A stretch of DNA of 49,310 nucleotides, taken from contig DQHP01000140.1 in the NCBI GenBank assembly GCA_003524435.1, forward strand, positions 1 through 49,310. The letters run 5' to 3'. The DNA comes from Microbacterium sp. (GTDB lineage Bacteria > Actinomycetota > Actinomycetes > Actinomycetales > Microbacteriaceae). Under the pieces are notes generated by a model. The model saw only the letters and a list, made by a program, of their open reading frames with translations. It was not told where the DNA came from and did no database searches. Shown here piece after piece: positions 9,309-16,837 of this stretch; within the stretch, counting starts at the first letter, position 1; each line of letters starts with the position of its first letter. The position numbers and the translations under genes were made by a program.

Positions 9309-9340
9309 GCTGGAGCTTAAGCCGCTGTCTTAGCTTCCGC
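9309..9340 (+). repeat. hisS 3'-end direct repeat, copy 2
   Basis: Partial copy of the hisS end (27/32 identical to 8261-8292, still reading LELKPLS then a stop codon TAG). It lies between two unrecognised paralogues and overlaps the stop codon of the upstream one. Confidence 0.6.
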
Positions 9341-9956
9341 CAGGCGCCTCAGCGTCGATTCGGGTCGTGTAGAGGTCGATGACCTCGGACCATGACCAGC
9401 GCACATCGATGCCTCGAACAGACTTTGTGACCCGACGTTCGGAGACCCAACTGGCAGGTACGACGTGCAATGCGAGCGACATCGTCCCCTCGTCTTCGAA
9501 TCCTGCCCACACCAGCGCGATCCCCACGGTCTCGGAGTACGTCCAGCAGTCCGCCCGGGTGGCCCCGGCCGCGCGGAGCGCGGCGGTGTACGAACCTATG
9601 CTGTCCTCCCGGCGTTCTTCGAGTTCGAGCACGCGCCAGTTCCCGGCCCAATGCATGCCTGTACTCTGCATACTCGATGCGAGCTTGGCGATTTGCCCAG
9701 CTTCGGCGTGCGCGTTGTATTCGCTCGATGGGACACCTTGCCACGCGAGCGGCAAGATCCTGACCAGCCCCCGGACGAGAATCGGGTTATCCGCTGAGAG
9801 CCAACCGTCGTGCTCCGCGTCGAATACGGCTGGAGGCAACCCGGTATCCCGTTGTATAAACGCACGCCCTTCGTATGGGAGAAGTCCGCCAGTTCGCAAA
9901 GATGCGGGACCGAATGCGAAAGCCGCGTCCCTGTGCAGGTCCATGTCGAAATTCAC
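9330..9956 (-). CDS. Unrecognised protein, paralogue 2 of the hisS-tail array
   Basis: 208 aa, soluble, not recognised. Homologous by eye to the C-terminal two thirds of the 328-aa protein downstream (shared RTG-x2-P, WL(A/S), VP/LPL-(S/A)W, (M/L)A(V/L)HVVP-x-WV and the terminal SWSW/RWSW-(A/S)-(D/E)-V motif). The GTG start overlaps the TGA of the upstream remnant (GTGA), the usual sign of translational coupling, so an intact paralogue probably once stood upstream. The last codons overlap copy 2 of the hisS-tail repeat. Confidence 0.7.
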   Translation of the reverse strand: MNFDMDLHRDAAFAFGPASLRTGGLLPYEGRAFIQRDTGLPPAVFDAEHDGWLSADNPILVRGLVRILPLAWQGVPSSEYNAHAEAGQIAKLASSMQSTGMHWAGNWRVLELEERREDSIGSYTAALRAAGATRADCWTYSETVGIALVWAGFEDEGTMSLALHVVPASWVSERRVTKSVRGIDVRWSWSEVIDLYTTRIDAEAPGGS

Positions 9957-10150
9957 TCGTCGTTCCTCGTATCCACTCGGGTCAGCTCGACCACATCGGT
10001 CCAGGACCAGCTGAAATCCGTCGCCAGATGCTTCTGCAACGTCCTCGAAAGTGACTCATACTCTCTATCTTCTTGTCCCGCGCGTGAAGCCGCGTTGTCA
10101 TAGGTGAGGGCGCCACAGGAGGAGACCGGCTCTTCTGCATTCAGGGCTCC
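9953..10150 (-). pseudogene. C-terminal remnant of a third paralogue
   Basis: An open stretch of 65 codons without a plausible start codon ends in DFSWSWTDVVELTRVD, nearly the same as the C-terminus of paralogue 1 (DLSWSWADVVEFTRVD). About 30 residues are alignable; the part before it (EEPVSSCGALTYDN...) is not. It is interrupted upstream by a stop at 10151-10153. Best read as the tail of a lost gene whose TGA still overlaps the next start. Confidence 0.6.
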
Positions 10151-10183
10151 CTATCGTAACGACCTGCGAGAGCTCAGACGCTG

Positions 10184-10684
10184 CTACTCGCTGAATGACG
10201 CAGCCCACTCCTCGACGCGTTGAGCGCTCTCTTCGGGAGATAGGTCCTCGACACGGCTCATTAACGACCATCGAACGCCGAACGGATCGCGAATGCTGGC
10301 GAATCGGTCGCCGGAGACGAACGTCGAGAGCGCCTCGCGCACGACAACGCCCGCGGCGACTGCACGCTCGAACACCGCCTCGAGGTCAGGTACGTAGAGA
10401 CCGAGCGAGTAGCAGGCGGCATCGCCGACGGGCGGGGCAACAGTGGCGTACTCGGATCTCGGCTCGCCGATCTGGAGGAGCCCCCGCCCGAAGTCGAGGT
10501 CAGCGTGAACGACGGCACCGTCTATCTCTGTGGCATCGATGACGGTCGCGCCGAAGACATCACGGTAGAACTTGACTGCCTCAGCCGCTCCCTCGATCGC
10601 GAGGAACGGAGTGAGCGAAGTCGCATTGTTCGGGCGGCCGTCAGTGGTGTGAGTGCCGGTCAAGCCGGGAGAAGTAGTAGTCAT
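10184..10684 (-). CDS. VOC-family (glyoxalase/PhnB-like) protein
   Basis: 166 aa. Vicinal oxygen chelate fold of the PhnB type: SLTPFLAIEGAAEAVKFYRDVFGATV at the start, a DLEAVFERAVAAGV helix and DPFGVRW near the end. Such proteins bind or modify small molecules, and the substrate cannot be told. The ATG at 10684 is preferred over the GTG at 10693 because a minus-strand TAACGT lies seven bases before it. It is divergent from an AraC-type regulator, which is its likely controller. Confidence 0.85.
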   Translation of the reverse strand: MTTTSPGLTGTHTTDGRPNNATSLTPFLAIEGAAEAVKFYRDVFGATVIDATEIDGAVVHADLDFGRGLLQIGEPRSEYATVAPPVGDAACYSLGLYVPDLEAVFERAVAAGVVVREALSTFVSGDRFASIRDPFGVRWSLMSRVEDLSPEESAQRVEEWAASFSE

Positions 10685-10691
10685 GCCGTTC

Positions 10692-10760
10692 ACGTTATGA
10701 GCCGGCTCGGCCGCCGCGCTTGGAAATTCGCGACACGATGTCGCAGGTCGGCTTTATTGT
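10692..10760. promoter_or_regulatory. Divergent promoter region with inverted repeat
   Basis: Two -10 boxes face away from each other: TAACGT (minus, 10692-10697) for the VOC gene and TATTGT (plus, 10755-10760), six bases before the regulator's ATG. Between them lie a palindrome GAGCCGGCTC (10699-10708) and a perfect inverted repeat GCGACA-CGA-TGTCGC (10730-10744) overlapping the expected -35 position of the regulator, a plausible operator. Confidence 0.45.
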
Positions 10761-10766
10761 CGACAC

Positions 10767-11567
10767 ATGATCGACGCACGGCGGGGAATTCTTTACCCGA
10801 AGCGGATGCCGGAGTTTCACCGGCTGCTACCACCGGATGCTGCTGTCGACCTTGTCGAGTGGTTCTGGATTCCGGAATGGGACATCGAAGCCGGGCGCTC
10901 GTCCCGGCAACATGTCGTGGCGTACCCCGCGCTCAACCTCGTGATCGAGCCTGGGGGAGTGGAACTGGTCGGTGCGTCGACTAGTGCCACCCATCGTGAT
11001 TTGACGGGGCGCGGGTGGGGTGTTGGCGCGCTGCTGCGTCCTGCGGCGGTCGCCGCGCTGATCGATGATCCCGCCGCGCTTCTGGACTCGTCTGTGGCGT
11101 TCAAAGTACCCGAGTTGCACCACGCAATGGCTGAGGTGATGAATGCGGGCGGTGAACAACGGCGCGAACAGGCGGTAGAGGTGTTCGCCGCCTGGCTCGT
11201 CTCCCGCACAGGGATGGTCGGTCCGGTCGCGCGTCAAGCGAACGAGATGTCGAGGATGCTGATTGCGGATGCCTCTGTCCTTCGAGCAGAAGACGCCGCA
11301 GTGCGGCTTGCGGTCTCAGCGCGCACGCTTCAGAGGCTTGCCCGTCGTCACATCGGACTCCCACCAGCGGCAATGATTCGCAGGCGCCGTCTGCAAGAGG
11401 CGGCGCAGCGCGTGCGTGATGAGCCTCGAACCGATCTGAGCGCGCTCGCCGCAGAGCTCGGCTACGCGGATCATGCGCACCTTTCGAATGACTTCCGTAC
11501 CGTGCTGGGCATCACGCCGCGGGCGTATCGGGCAGACTGGTCAACCGCGTTGAACGCGACCGAATAG
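10767..11567 (+). CDS. AraC-family transcriptional regulator
   Basis: 266 aa. The N-terminal half resembles the DUF6597-type sensor (FHRLLPPDAAVDLVEWFWIP). The C-terminal ~90 residues carry a double helix-turn-helix: AVRLAVSARTLQRLARRHIG and DLSALAAELGYADHAHLSND followed by FRTVLGITPRAYR, the classic AraC signature. Leaderless start (TATTGT six bases before ATG). Divergent orientation suggests it regulates the VOC gene and itself through 10692-10760. Confidence 0.9.
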   Translation: MIDARRGILYPKRMPEFHRLLPPDAAVDLVEWFWIPEWDIEAGRSSRQHVVAYPALNLVIEPGGVELVGASTSATHRDLTGRGWGVGALLRPAAVAALIDDPAALLDSSVAFKVPELHHAMAEVMNAGGEQRREQAVEVFAAWLVSRTGMVGPVARQANEMSRMLIADASVLRAEDAAVRLAVSARTLQRLARRHIGLPPAAMIRRRRLQEAAQRVRDEPRTDLSALAAELGYADHAHLSNDFRTVLGITPRAYRADWSTALNATE

Positions 11568-11588
11568 AACGTGCGTCGTGCTGACGGC

Positions 11589-12819
11589 TCAGGCACCGAT
11601 GGCCTTGAGACGCAGCATTCGATAGGCCACGCCGACCAGCACCACGCCCGTGCCGATCAGTGACGCGAGCACCGGCAGTGTGTTGACCAGCACGAGACAC
11701 CCGAGCGCGCCGAGAACCTGCAGCGCGCGCGGGTATCTGCGGGCAGCGCCGGACTGCCGGAATGCCGAGGCGTTCGCAATCAGGTAGTACAGCAGCACAC
11801 CGAACGACGAGAACCCGATCGCATTTCGCAGATCCGCGAACAGCACGATGACGATCACGATGACGCCGACGGTGATCTCAGCACGGTGGGGCACTTGCCA
11901 GCGCGGGTGCACTGCGGCCAGAAAACGCGGCACGTCTGACTGTCGTGCCATGGCCAGTGTCGTGCGACCGATTCCGGTGAGCAGCGCCAACAAAGCTCCG
12001 AGAGATGCCGCGGCAGCTGCCACACGCACGACGGGCGCGAGCGCCGGCCACCCTGCGGCGTCGACGACACCGACGAGCGGAGCGGCAGTGGTGACAGCAT
12101 CCGAACCAAGAGTGAGCATGACGACGACGGCGATGAGCGCATACACGGCGACCGCTCCTGTCAGAGCGAGCGCGATCGCGCGGGGGATGTTGCGCGCAGG
12201 GTCCGTCACCTCCTCGCCCATCGTCGCGATCCGGGCATAGCCGGCGAATGCGAAGAACAGCAATCCAGCGCCCTGCAGCACACCGTAGGCGGTGACATCA
12301 GGCAGGGGAGCGGGATCGGCCGACGCCGCCACAGAGAATCCACCGGCTACCACGATCGCCAGGCCTAGCAGCGATGCGATCACGAGGATGCGGGTGAGCA
12401 ATGCTGTGCGGGTGACGCCGAAGCAATTGACGATGACCAGCGCGGCGACGCCGGCGACCGCGACGGGTATCTGCCAGCCTTCTGGTGCGGCGTAGGCGGC
12501 GAATGTCAACGTCATTGCGGCGGCAGCTGGCGATCTTGCCGATCACGAAGCACCAGCCGGCGATGAATCCCCACCACGGGCCGATCTCCGCGCGGGCATA
12601 TGAGTATGTGCCGCCTGAGATCGGATAAACCGCCGCGAGCTGGGCCGATGACGTGGCGTTGCAGAACGCGACGATTGCGGCAATGGCGAGGGCCACGAGC
12701 AAGCCCGACCCCGCGACTTCGAGGGCGGGGCCCCAAACCGAGAAGACACCGGCTCCGATCATCGACCCGAGACCGATGGCGACGGCATCTGTGAGGGTCA
12801 GCCGGCGTGCGAGTTCCAT
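11589..12819 (-). pseudogene. Frameshifted APC-superfamily amino-acid permease
   Basis: Two reading frames together spell one complete ~410-aa permease. 12819 downwards gives ARRLTLTDAVAIGLGSMIGAG and further helices to GWCFVIGKIAS. The next frame continues with AAMTLTFAAYAAPEGW through roughly eight more helices to the end at 11589. Removing a single base of the GGCGG run at 12519-12523 restores IGKIASCAAMTLT, the sequence usual in this family. Either a recent inactivating +1 insertion or an assembly error at a G-rich spot; the rest shows no decay. The first frame alone would give a 173-aa truncated protein. The CACTAT box at 12826-12831 fits a leaderless start at 12819. Confidence 0.85.
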
Positions 12820-12856
12820 CCGGTCATAGTGGCACGCGTTGGTGAACGGTTGGTGC

Positions 12857-13330
12857 TCAACTCGAACGAGCGGCAGTCACACGCTTCTTCTCGCGGATGT
12901 AGACCTCGCGGCGGACCTTTGCGACGACGTCGCCGTCTCGGTCGGTGATCGTGGTCTCGAACCACTCGAGGACCTTCGCTCCACTTTGGGCACGCTCCCG
13001 CAGTTCAGCGGCCTTCTCCTTCGAGACGTGGAAGTGCGCCGTCAGAACTCCACGACCAGGTTTGAGGAACTCGATCTCTCCACGCGTGTCCCATACGACA
13101 TAGTCGCGCCCGAGCTGATGCATCACAAGCATGAAGAAGTAGGGGTCAGTCATGGCCGACATCGACCCGCCGAACGCTGTCTTCACAAAATTTCGGGTGA
13201 TGAGGTTGATGTGCAGTTCGACTGTCGCATGCGTCCAGTCTTCGCTGAAGCGACGAACGCGGATGCCGCTGAAGAAGTTCGGGGCCCACAGGCTCATTCC
13301 GAGGGCCAGGCGACGAGGAGTGATCTTCAT
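12857..13330 (-). CDS. DUF4442 hotdog-fold protein (thioesterase-like)
   Basis: 157 aa. It matches DUF4442 by its pattern: WAPNFFSGIRV at the start, LITRNFVKTAFGGSMSAMTDPYF in the middle (the family's central helix) and GVLTAHFHVSKEKAAEL. The fold is that of acyl-CoA thioesterases (PaaI-like), but the substrate is unknown. A minus-strand GACACT six bases before the ATG suggests a leaderless mRNA. It is divergent from the gntR operon. Confidence 0.85.
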   Translation of the reverse strand: MKITPRRLALGMSLWAPNFFSGIRVRRFSEDWTHATVELHINLITRNFVKTAFGGSMSAMTDPYFFMLVMHQLGRDYVVWDTRGEIEFLKPGRGVLTAHFHVSKEKAAELRERAQSGAKVLEWFETTITDRDGDVVAKVRREVYIREKKRVTAARSS

Positions 13331-13387
13331 CCTGTCAGTGTCGCGGAGCGACCCGATGTCGCCAAAACGTCCGGAGGTTTGTTACAG

Positions 13388-13416
13388 TTGTTCTAGTTCA
13401 GCTAGAACTATTAGAA
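13388..13416 (+). promoter_or_regulatory. Promoter of the gntR operon with operator in the spacer
   Basis: TTGTTC (13388-13393) and TTAGAA (13411-13416) are separated by 17 bases. The spacer is itself the dyad TAGTTC-AGCTA-GAACTA (13394-13410); overlapping it is GTTCTAG-TTCAG-CTAGAAC (13390-13408). A regulator bound here would block RNA polymerase, so autorepression by the adjacent GntR protein is the simplest reading. Confidence 0.6.
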
Positions 13417-13435
13417 ATGAGATCGGAGGTGCATA

Positions 13436-13786
13436 TTGCTCATCAAAATTGACGCGGACAGCTCAAGTCCGCTGTTCGAGCAGGTGGCATCGTCAGTGCG
13501 CAGCGGAATTCTCTCCGGGCGCCTTGTGCCAGGCGATCGACTCCCGTCGGCACGCGAGGTCGCCGAGGCACTCGACATCAACCTGCACACCGTGCTGCGC
13601 GCTTATCAGGAGCTGCGCGATGAGGGGCTGATCGACCTTCGCCGCGGTCGCGGAGCCGCCGTGTCTGCAACGGCTGCACCCCTTGCCGAGCTTTCGCAAC
13701 ACATCACCGACCTCGTCGCTCGCGCCGCGAGCCTCGGCGTCTCGCCCTCCACGCTTGCTGCCCTTATCAAGGAGACTTCCGCATGA
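13436..13786 (+). CDS. Short GntR-family regulator (YtrA type)
   Basis: 116 aa with only the DNA-binding part of a GntR regulator: LFEQVASSVRSGILSGRL, GDRLPSAREVAEALDINLHTVLRAYQELRDEGLIDLRRGRG, then a short ~40-residue dimerisation tail, as in YtrA-type repressors of membrane-stress operons. The TTG at 13436 is chosen from GGAGGT five bases before it. Its stop overlaps the next start (ATGA), so it heads an operon with three membrane-protein genes. Probably self-regulated through the dyad in its promoter. Confidence 0.9.
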   Translation: MLIKIDADSSSPLFEQVASSVRSGILSGRLVPGDRLPSAREVAEALDINLHTVLRAYQELRDEGLIDLRRGRGAAVSATAAPLAELSQHITDLVARAASLGVSPSTLAALIKETSA

Positions 13787-14817
13787 CTGACTTTCAAAGA
13801 GCGCGAACCGCGTTTTTCTGGGTGGGCGTGATTGTTCCGCTTGCTCTTCTGGTGATCGCCACCGCACTCATCTGGACTTGGTTGCCTGAACTGCCTGAGC
13901 CCGCCGCGATCCACTGGGGAACTGACGGGGTGAACGGCTACGGCCCCGGATGGACGTATCTCGCTCTCACCATGGGTATCGGGGGTGGCCTGGTGGTGAT
14001 GTTCGCTGCCATGGTGCTTCTCACACACCGGGTGCCGCGGAGTTCCCGAACATCGCCAACGGCAGATGCGAAGACTCCGCAGTGGTCAGCAACGGCGAGA
14101 TTCCTCGGCGCGATGAGTCTCGGCACCTCCGGCATGATCGCGTTCCTCATGGTCGTCTCGGTAAACGCGCAACGCGGGCTCGACGACGCAGCGGATGCTC
14201 CGAACGCCGCGTCCTGGCTCTTCGTCGGATTCGCGCTGTTCGTGGGCTTGCCGATTCTCGGCTGGTTCCTGCAGCCGCGTGTGAGTGCTTCACCGGATAC
14301 GGGGCAGCAGGCGGCGTCTACGATGCGGCTGGCGTCCGGGGAGAAGGCCGCGTGGTTCGGCAGTGTGGCGATCGGGCGCATGGGCATCGTCATCCTCGTC
14401 GGGTCGATGCTGCTCCTTATCGGTGCCACGATCCTGGTGTTCGTCGTCGAAGCGGGCGCAGTGGGCTGGATCATGGTGCTGGTCACTGTGCTGACAATCG
14501 TGCTGATCGCGACCACACTCGTCTTCCGAGTGCGTGTCAACAGCGCAGGGCTGCTGGTTCGTTCTGTGCTCGGCTGGCCGCGTTGGAACATTCGTGCCTC
14601 CGATATCGCAGACGTCCGAGTCGTGCAGGTGAACCCGGTGGCGGAGTTCGGCGGCTGGGGCCTGCGCATCGGTATCGATGGACGCATGGGTGTCGTGCTG
14701 CGCACCGGCGAGGCGCTTCAGGTGACTCGCAAGAGCGGCAAAGTGTTCGTCGTCACGATCAATGATGCGGCAACTGCTGCCGCTGTTCTCACCGCAACTA
14801 CGAAGGAAAACTCATGA
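13783..14817 (+). CDS. DUF1648-type membrane protein
   Basis: 344 aa with about six membrane helices. The N-terminus (helix, then LPELPEPAAIHWGTDGVNGYG) is the DUF1648 signature also found in SdpI-like proteins. The C-terminal ~100 residues after the last helix form a soluble PH-like domain (WNIRASDIADVRVVQVNP...). Function in this family is not established; SdpI relatives give immunity to peptide toxins. Translationally coupled on both sides (4-base overlaps with gntR and the next small gene). Confidence 0.8.
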   Translation: MTDFQRARTAFFWVGVIVPLALLVIATALIWTWLPELPEPAAIHWGTDGVNGYGPGWTYLALTMGIGGGLVVMFAAMVLLTHRVPRSSRTSPTADAKTPQWSATARFLGAMSLGTSGMIAFLMVVSVNAQRGLDDAADAPNAASWLFVGFALFVGLPILGWFLQPRVSASPDTGQQAASTMRLASGEKAAWFGSVAIGRMGIVILVGSMLLLIGATILVFVVEAGAVGWIMVLVTVLTIVLIATTLVFRVRVNSAGLLVRSVLGWPRWNIRASDIADVRVVQVNPVAEFGGWGLRIGIDGRMGVVLRTGEALQVTRKSGKVFVVTINDAATAAAVLTATTKENS

Positions 14818-15065
14818 CTCTCATCCGACCGACCTCGACGATTGCTCTCGCTGCGCTGGCATTGTTCGGAGTGCTCCCGCTCGTCATCATCCCGCTCATC
14901 ATGATCGTCGCGGCCATCACCGCGCTGAACGCGAAGGATGGCTTTCGACCCGCGTGGCTGCAGGCCACGGGCTTGTCGATGGGGCTTGCGTTCCTCGGGC
15001 CACTCGGGTTGACCGTGGCAGCAGTTACCGCTGCCACGTGGGGAGGCTGGGGATTCATTCTCTGA
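14814..15065 (+). CDS. Small two-helix membrane protein
   Basis: 83 aa, two hydrophobic segments (about 10-36 and 48-78) joined by a short charged loop NAKDGFRPAW. No family recognised. Its ATG overlaps the previous stop (ATGA), and the CPBP protease gene starts 26 bases downstream, so it belongs to the gntR operon. Confidence 0.7.
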   Translation: MTLIRPTSTIALAALALFGVLPLVIIPLIMIVAAITALNAKDGFRPAWLQATGLSMGLAFLGPLGLTVAAVTAATWGGWGFIL

Positions 15066-15091
15066 CTGCCTGAACGATAAGGTTTCAACTC

Positions 15092-16033
15092 ATGACTCGT
15101 CTCCGATTGACCGCCGCGATCGCGTTCATCCTTCTGGCCTGCGGGCTCGCCTGGCTCATCGCACTGCCGATGTGGATCGATGGGGGTCTGACGAACCCGC
15201 TGGCAGGCATTCTCCTTCCGATCGTGATGTTCACTCCGGCGCTCGCCGTGCTGATCGTGATGCTCGTGCTGCGCCCGGTACCGAGGGGGGAGCGGCTGCG
15301 GTTCCTGGGGATGTGGCCGCTGCGCCCGGCCAAGCGGGTCGTCTGGATGATGGTGCTCGGACTGTTCGGTCCGACCGTGGTCATCGCAACAGCCGTGGTC
15401 ATCGCCGCGCTATGCGGCTGGGTGCAGCTGGATCTCGTCGGGTTCTCCGGATTCGCGCAGGTGCTGGAGGCGACGACTCCGGCAGGAGTCCCTGTCCCGC
15501 CCGCGTGGATCGTGGTCATCTCGCAGCTGGTGATGATCCCCATCGCCGCGGCGACGATCAATGCGTTCCTCGCCTTCGGCGAAGAGCTGGGGTGGCGCGG
15601 ATTCCTCGTACCAGCGCTGCGCCCGCTCGGCACATGGCCGACGCTGCTGATCAGCGGCGCGGTCTGGGGCCTCTGGCACTCGCCGATCATTCTGCTCGGC
15701 TACAACTTCGGACGCACCGACATCGCTGGCGTGCTGTTCATGACGGGCGGATGCGTCGCCTGGGGCGTGCTGCTCGGGTGGCTGAGGCTGCGCTCGGCAT
15801 CGCTGTGGCCGGCGGTTTTCGCGCATGGCGCGATGAATGCGACAGGTGGCCTCATCGCCCTGCTGTTCGCGGCCGGAACGACTTTCGACATGGCGTTGGC
15901 AGGGCCACTCGGAGTCGCTGGTTGGATCGCCTGCGCACTCGTCGTGGGCATTCTGGTGCTGACTGGCCAGTTCCGTCGCCAGCCAGAGTTGGACGGCGCC
16001 GTGGGACGGATGCTGTCAGCGCCGCGAAGCTGA
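15092..16033 (+). CDS. CPBP-family intramembrane glutamic endopeptidase
   Basis: 313 aa, about eight membrane helices. It carries the CPBP/CAAX-protease motifs: EELGWRGFL (about 164-172), WHSPI (histidine near 196) and FAHGAMNA (near 242). Relatives process bacteriocins or give bacteriocin self-immunity, or act on membrane proteins. Last gene of the gntR-DUF1648-small membrane protein cluster. AAGG about eight bases before the ATG is a weak ribosome site. Confidence 0.9.
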   Translation: MTRLRLTAAIAFILLACGLAWLIALPMWIDGGLTNPLAGILLPIVMFTPALAVLIVMLVLRPVPRGERLRFLGMWPLRPAKRVVWMMVLGLFGPTVVIATAVVIAALCGWVQLDLVGFSGFAQVLEATTPAGVPVPPAWIVVISQLVMIPIAAATINAFLAFGEELGWRGFLVPALRPLGTWPTLLISGAVWGLWHSPIILLGYNFGRTDIAGVLFMTGGCVAWGVLLGWLRLRSASLWPAVFAHGAMNATGGLIALLFAAGTTFDMALAGPLGVAGWIACALVVGILVLTGQFRRQPELDGAVGRMLSAPRS

Positions 16034-16072
16034 GCCCTTGACGGCGTCGACGCCCCGGGGTTGGGTGGAGTC

Positions 16073-16741
16073 ATGGCTGAACCGACTGCCGAGAACTGGC
16101 GCTTGACCGACGAATTCCTCTCCGACACTCTTGTCGGGCACGATCCTGAACTGGAGGCCGCACTAGTTGCGCAGCGGGCGGCGGGACTACCGGATATCGA
16201 GGTGGCACCGGTCAGCGGCAAACTGCTGAATCTCCTCGCGCGCATGAGCGGCGCACGCCGCGTGCTCGAGATCGGTACGTTGGGCGGCTACTCGACGATT
16301 TGGCTCGCGCGGGGTGTCGGCAGCGAGGGAGAGGTCGTGACGATCGAGGCAGAGGCTGATAACGCAGCAATCGCCCGCGCGAGCATCGACGCCGCCGGTG
16401 TGGGCGATCGCGTGGCGATCCGCATCGGACGAGGTGCCGATGTGCTCCCCACGCTTGAGGGGTCCGAACCATTCGACCTGGTCTTCATCGATGCAGACAA
16501 AGAATCGAACACGATCTATCTCGATTGGGCTGCCAAGCTCGGGCGGCCAGGCACGGTGATCGTGCTAGACAACATCGGCCGTGACGGCGAGGTCGCCAGC
16601 GCGGACAGCACGGATCCCAGGGTGATCGGCACTCGTGAGGGTCTTCGGATGCTGGGATCGGACCCGCGTTTTGACGCTACCGCGCTGCAGACCGTGGGAA
16701 TCAAAGGCTGGGACGGCGTCGCCCTTGCGCTGGTCGTGTGA
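16073..16741 (+). CDS. SAM-dependent O-methyltransferase (catechol-type)
   Basis: 222 aa. Family 3 O-methyltransferase: motif I VLEIGTLGGYSTIWLA (64-79), the metal-binding FIDADKESN with Asp near 140 and 142, and LDNIGRDGEV. It methylates hydroxyl groups of small aromatic or unknown substrates using a divalent cation. Start taken at ATG 16073; a TTG twelve bases upstream is in frame, and the GGAG is unusually close (two bases) to the ATG. Likely a single gene between the CPBP operon and enolase. Confidence 0.88.
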   Translation: MAEPTAENWRLTDEFLSDTLVGHDPELEAALVAQRAAGLPDIEVAPVSGKLLNLLARMSGARRVLEIGTLGGYSTIWLARGVGSEGEVVTIEAEADNAAIARASIDAAGVGDRVAIRIGRGADVLPTLEGSEPFDLVFIDADKESNTIYLDWAAKLGRPGTVIVLDNIGRDGEVASADSTDPRVIGTREGLRMLGSDPRFDATALQTVGIKGWDGVALALVV

Positions 16742-16774
16742 CGAGCGAACCTACGAAGGACGGATGCTGCGCAC

Positions 16775-16780
16775 TAGACT
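16775..16780 (+). promoter_or_regulatory. Probable -10 box of eno
   Basis: TAGACT lies about 58 bases before the eno start; the leader that follows ends in AAGGAG, seven bases before GTG 16838. No convincing -35 box. Confidence 0.35.
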
Positions 16781-16837
16781 GGCCACGGATCGACGACGCT
16801 CCACCACAAACCCTTTCCCTGAGCAAGGAGCACATAC

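Noticed and set aside
8212..9333. 373-codon plus-strand frame behind hisS ending in LELKPLS
   Set aside because: It is antisense to the unrecognised paralogue, has Arg/Ser/His-rich shadow composition and no ribosome site; the hisS-like end comes from the DNA repeat.
10184..10984. Plus-strand frames over the VOC gene (e.g. 10505-10984)
   Set aside because: Arg/Ser-rich shadows overlapping the VOC gene and the real AraC-type gene in other frames.
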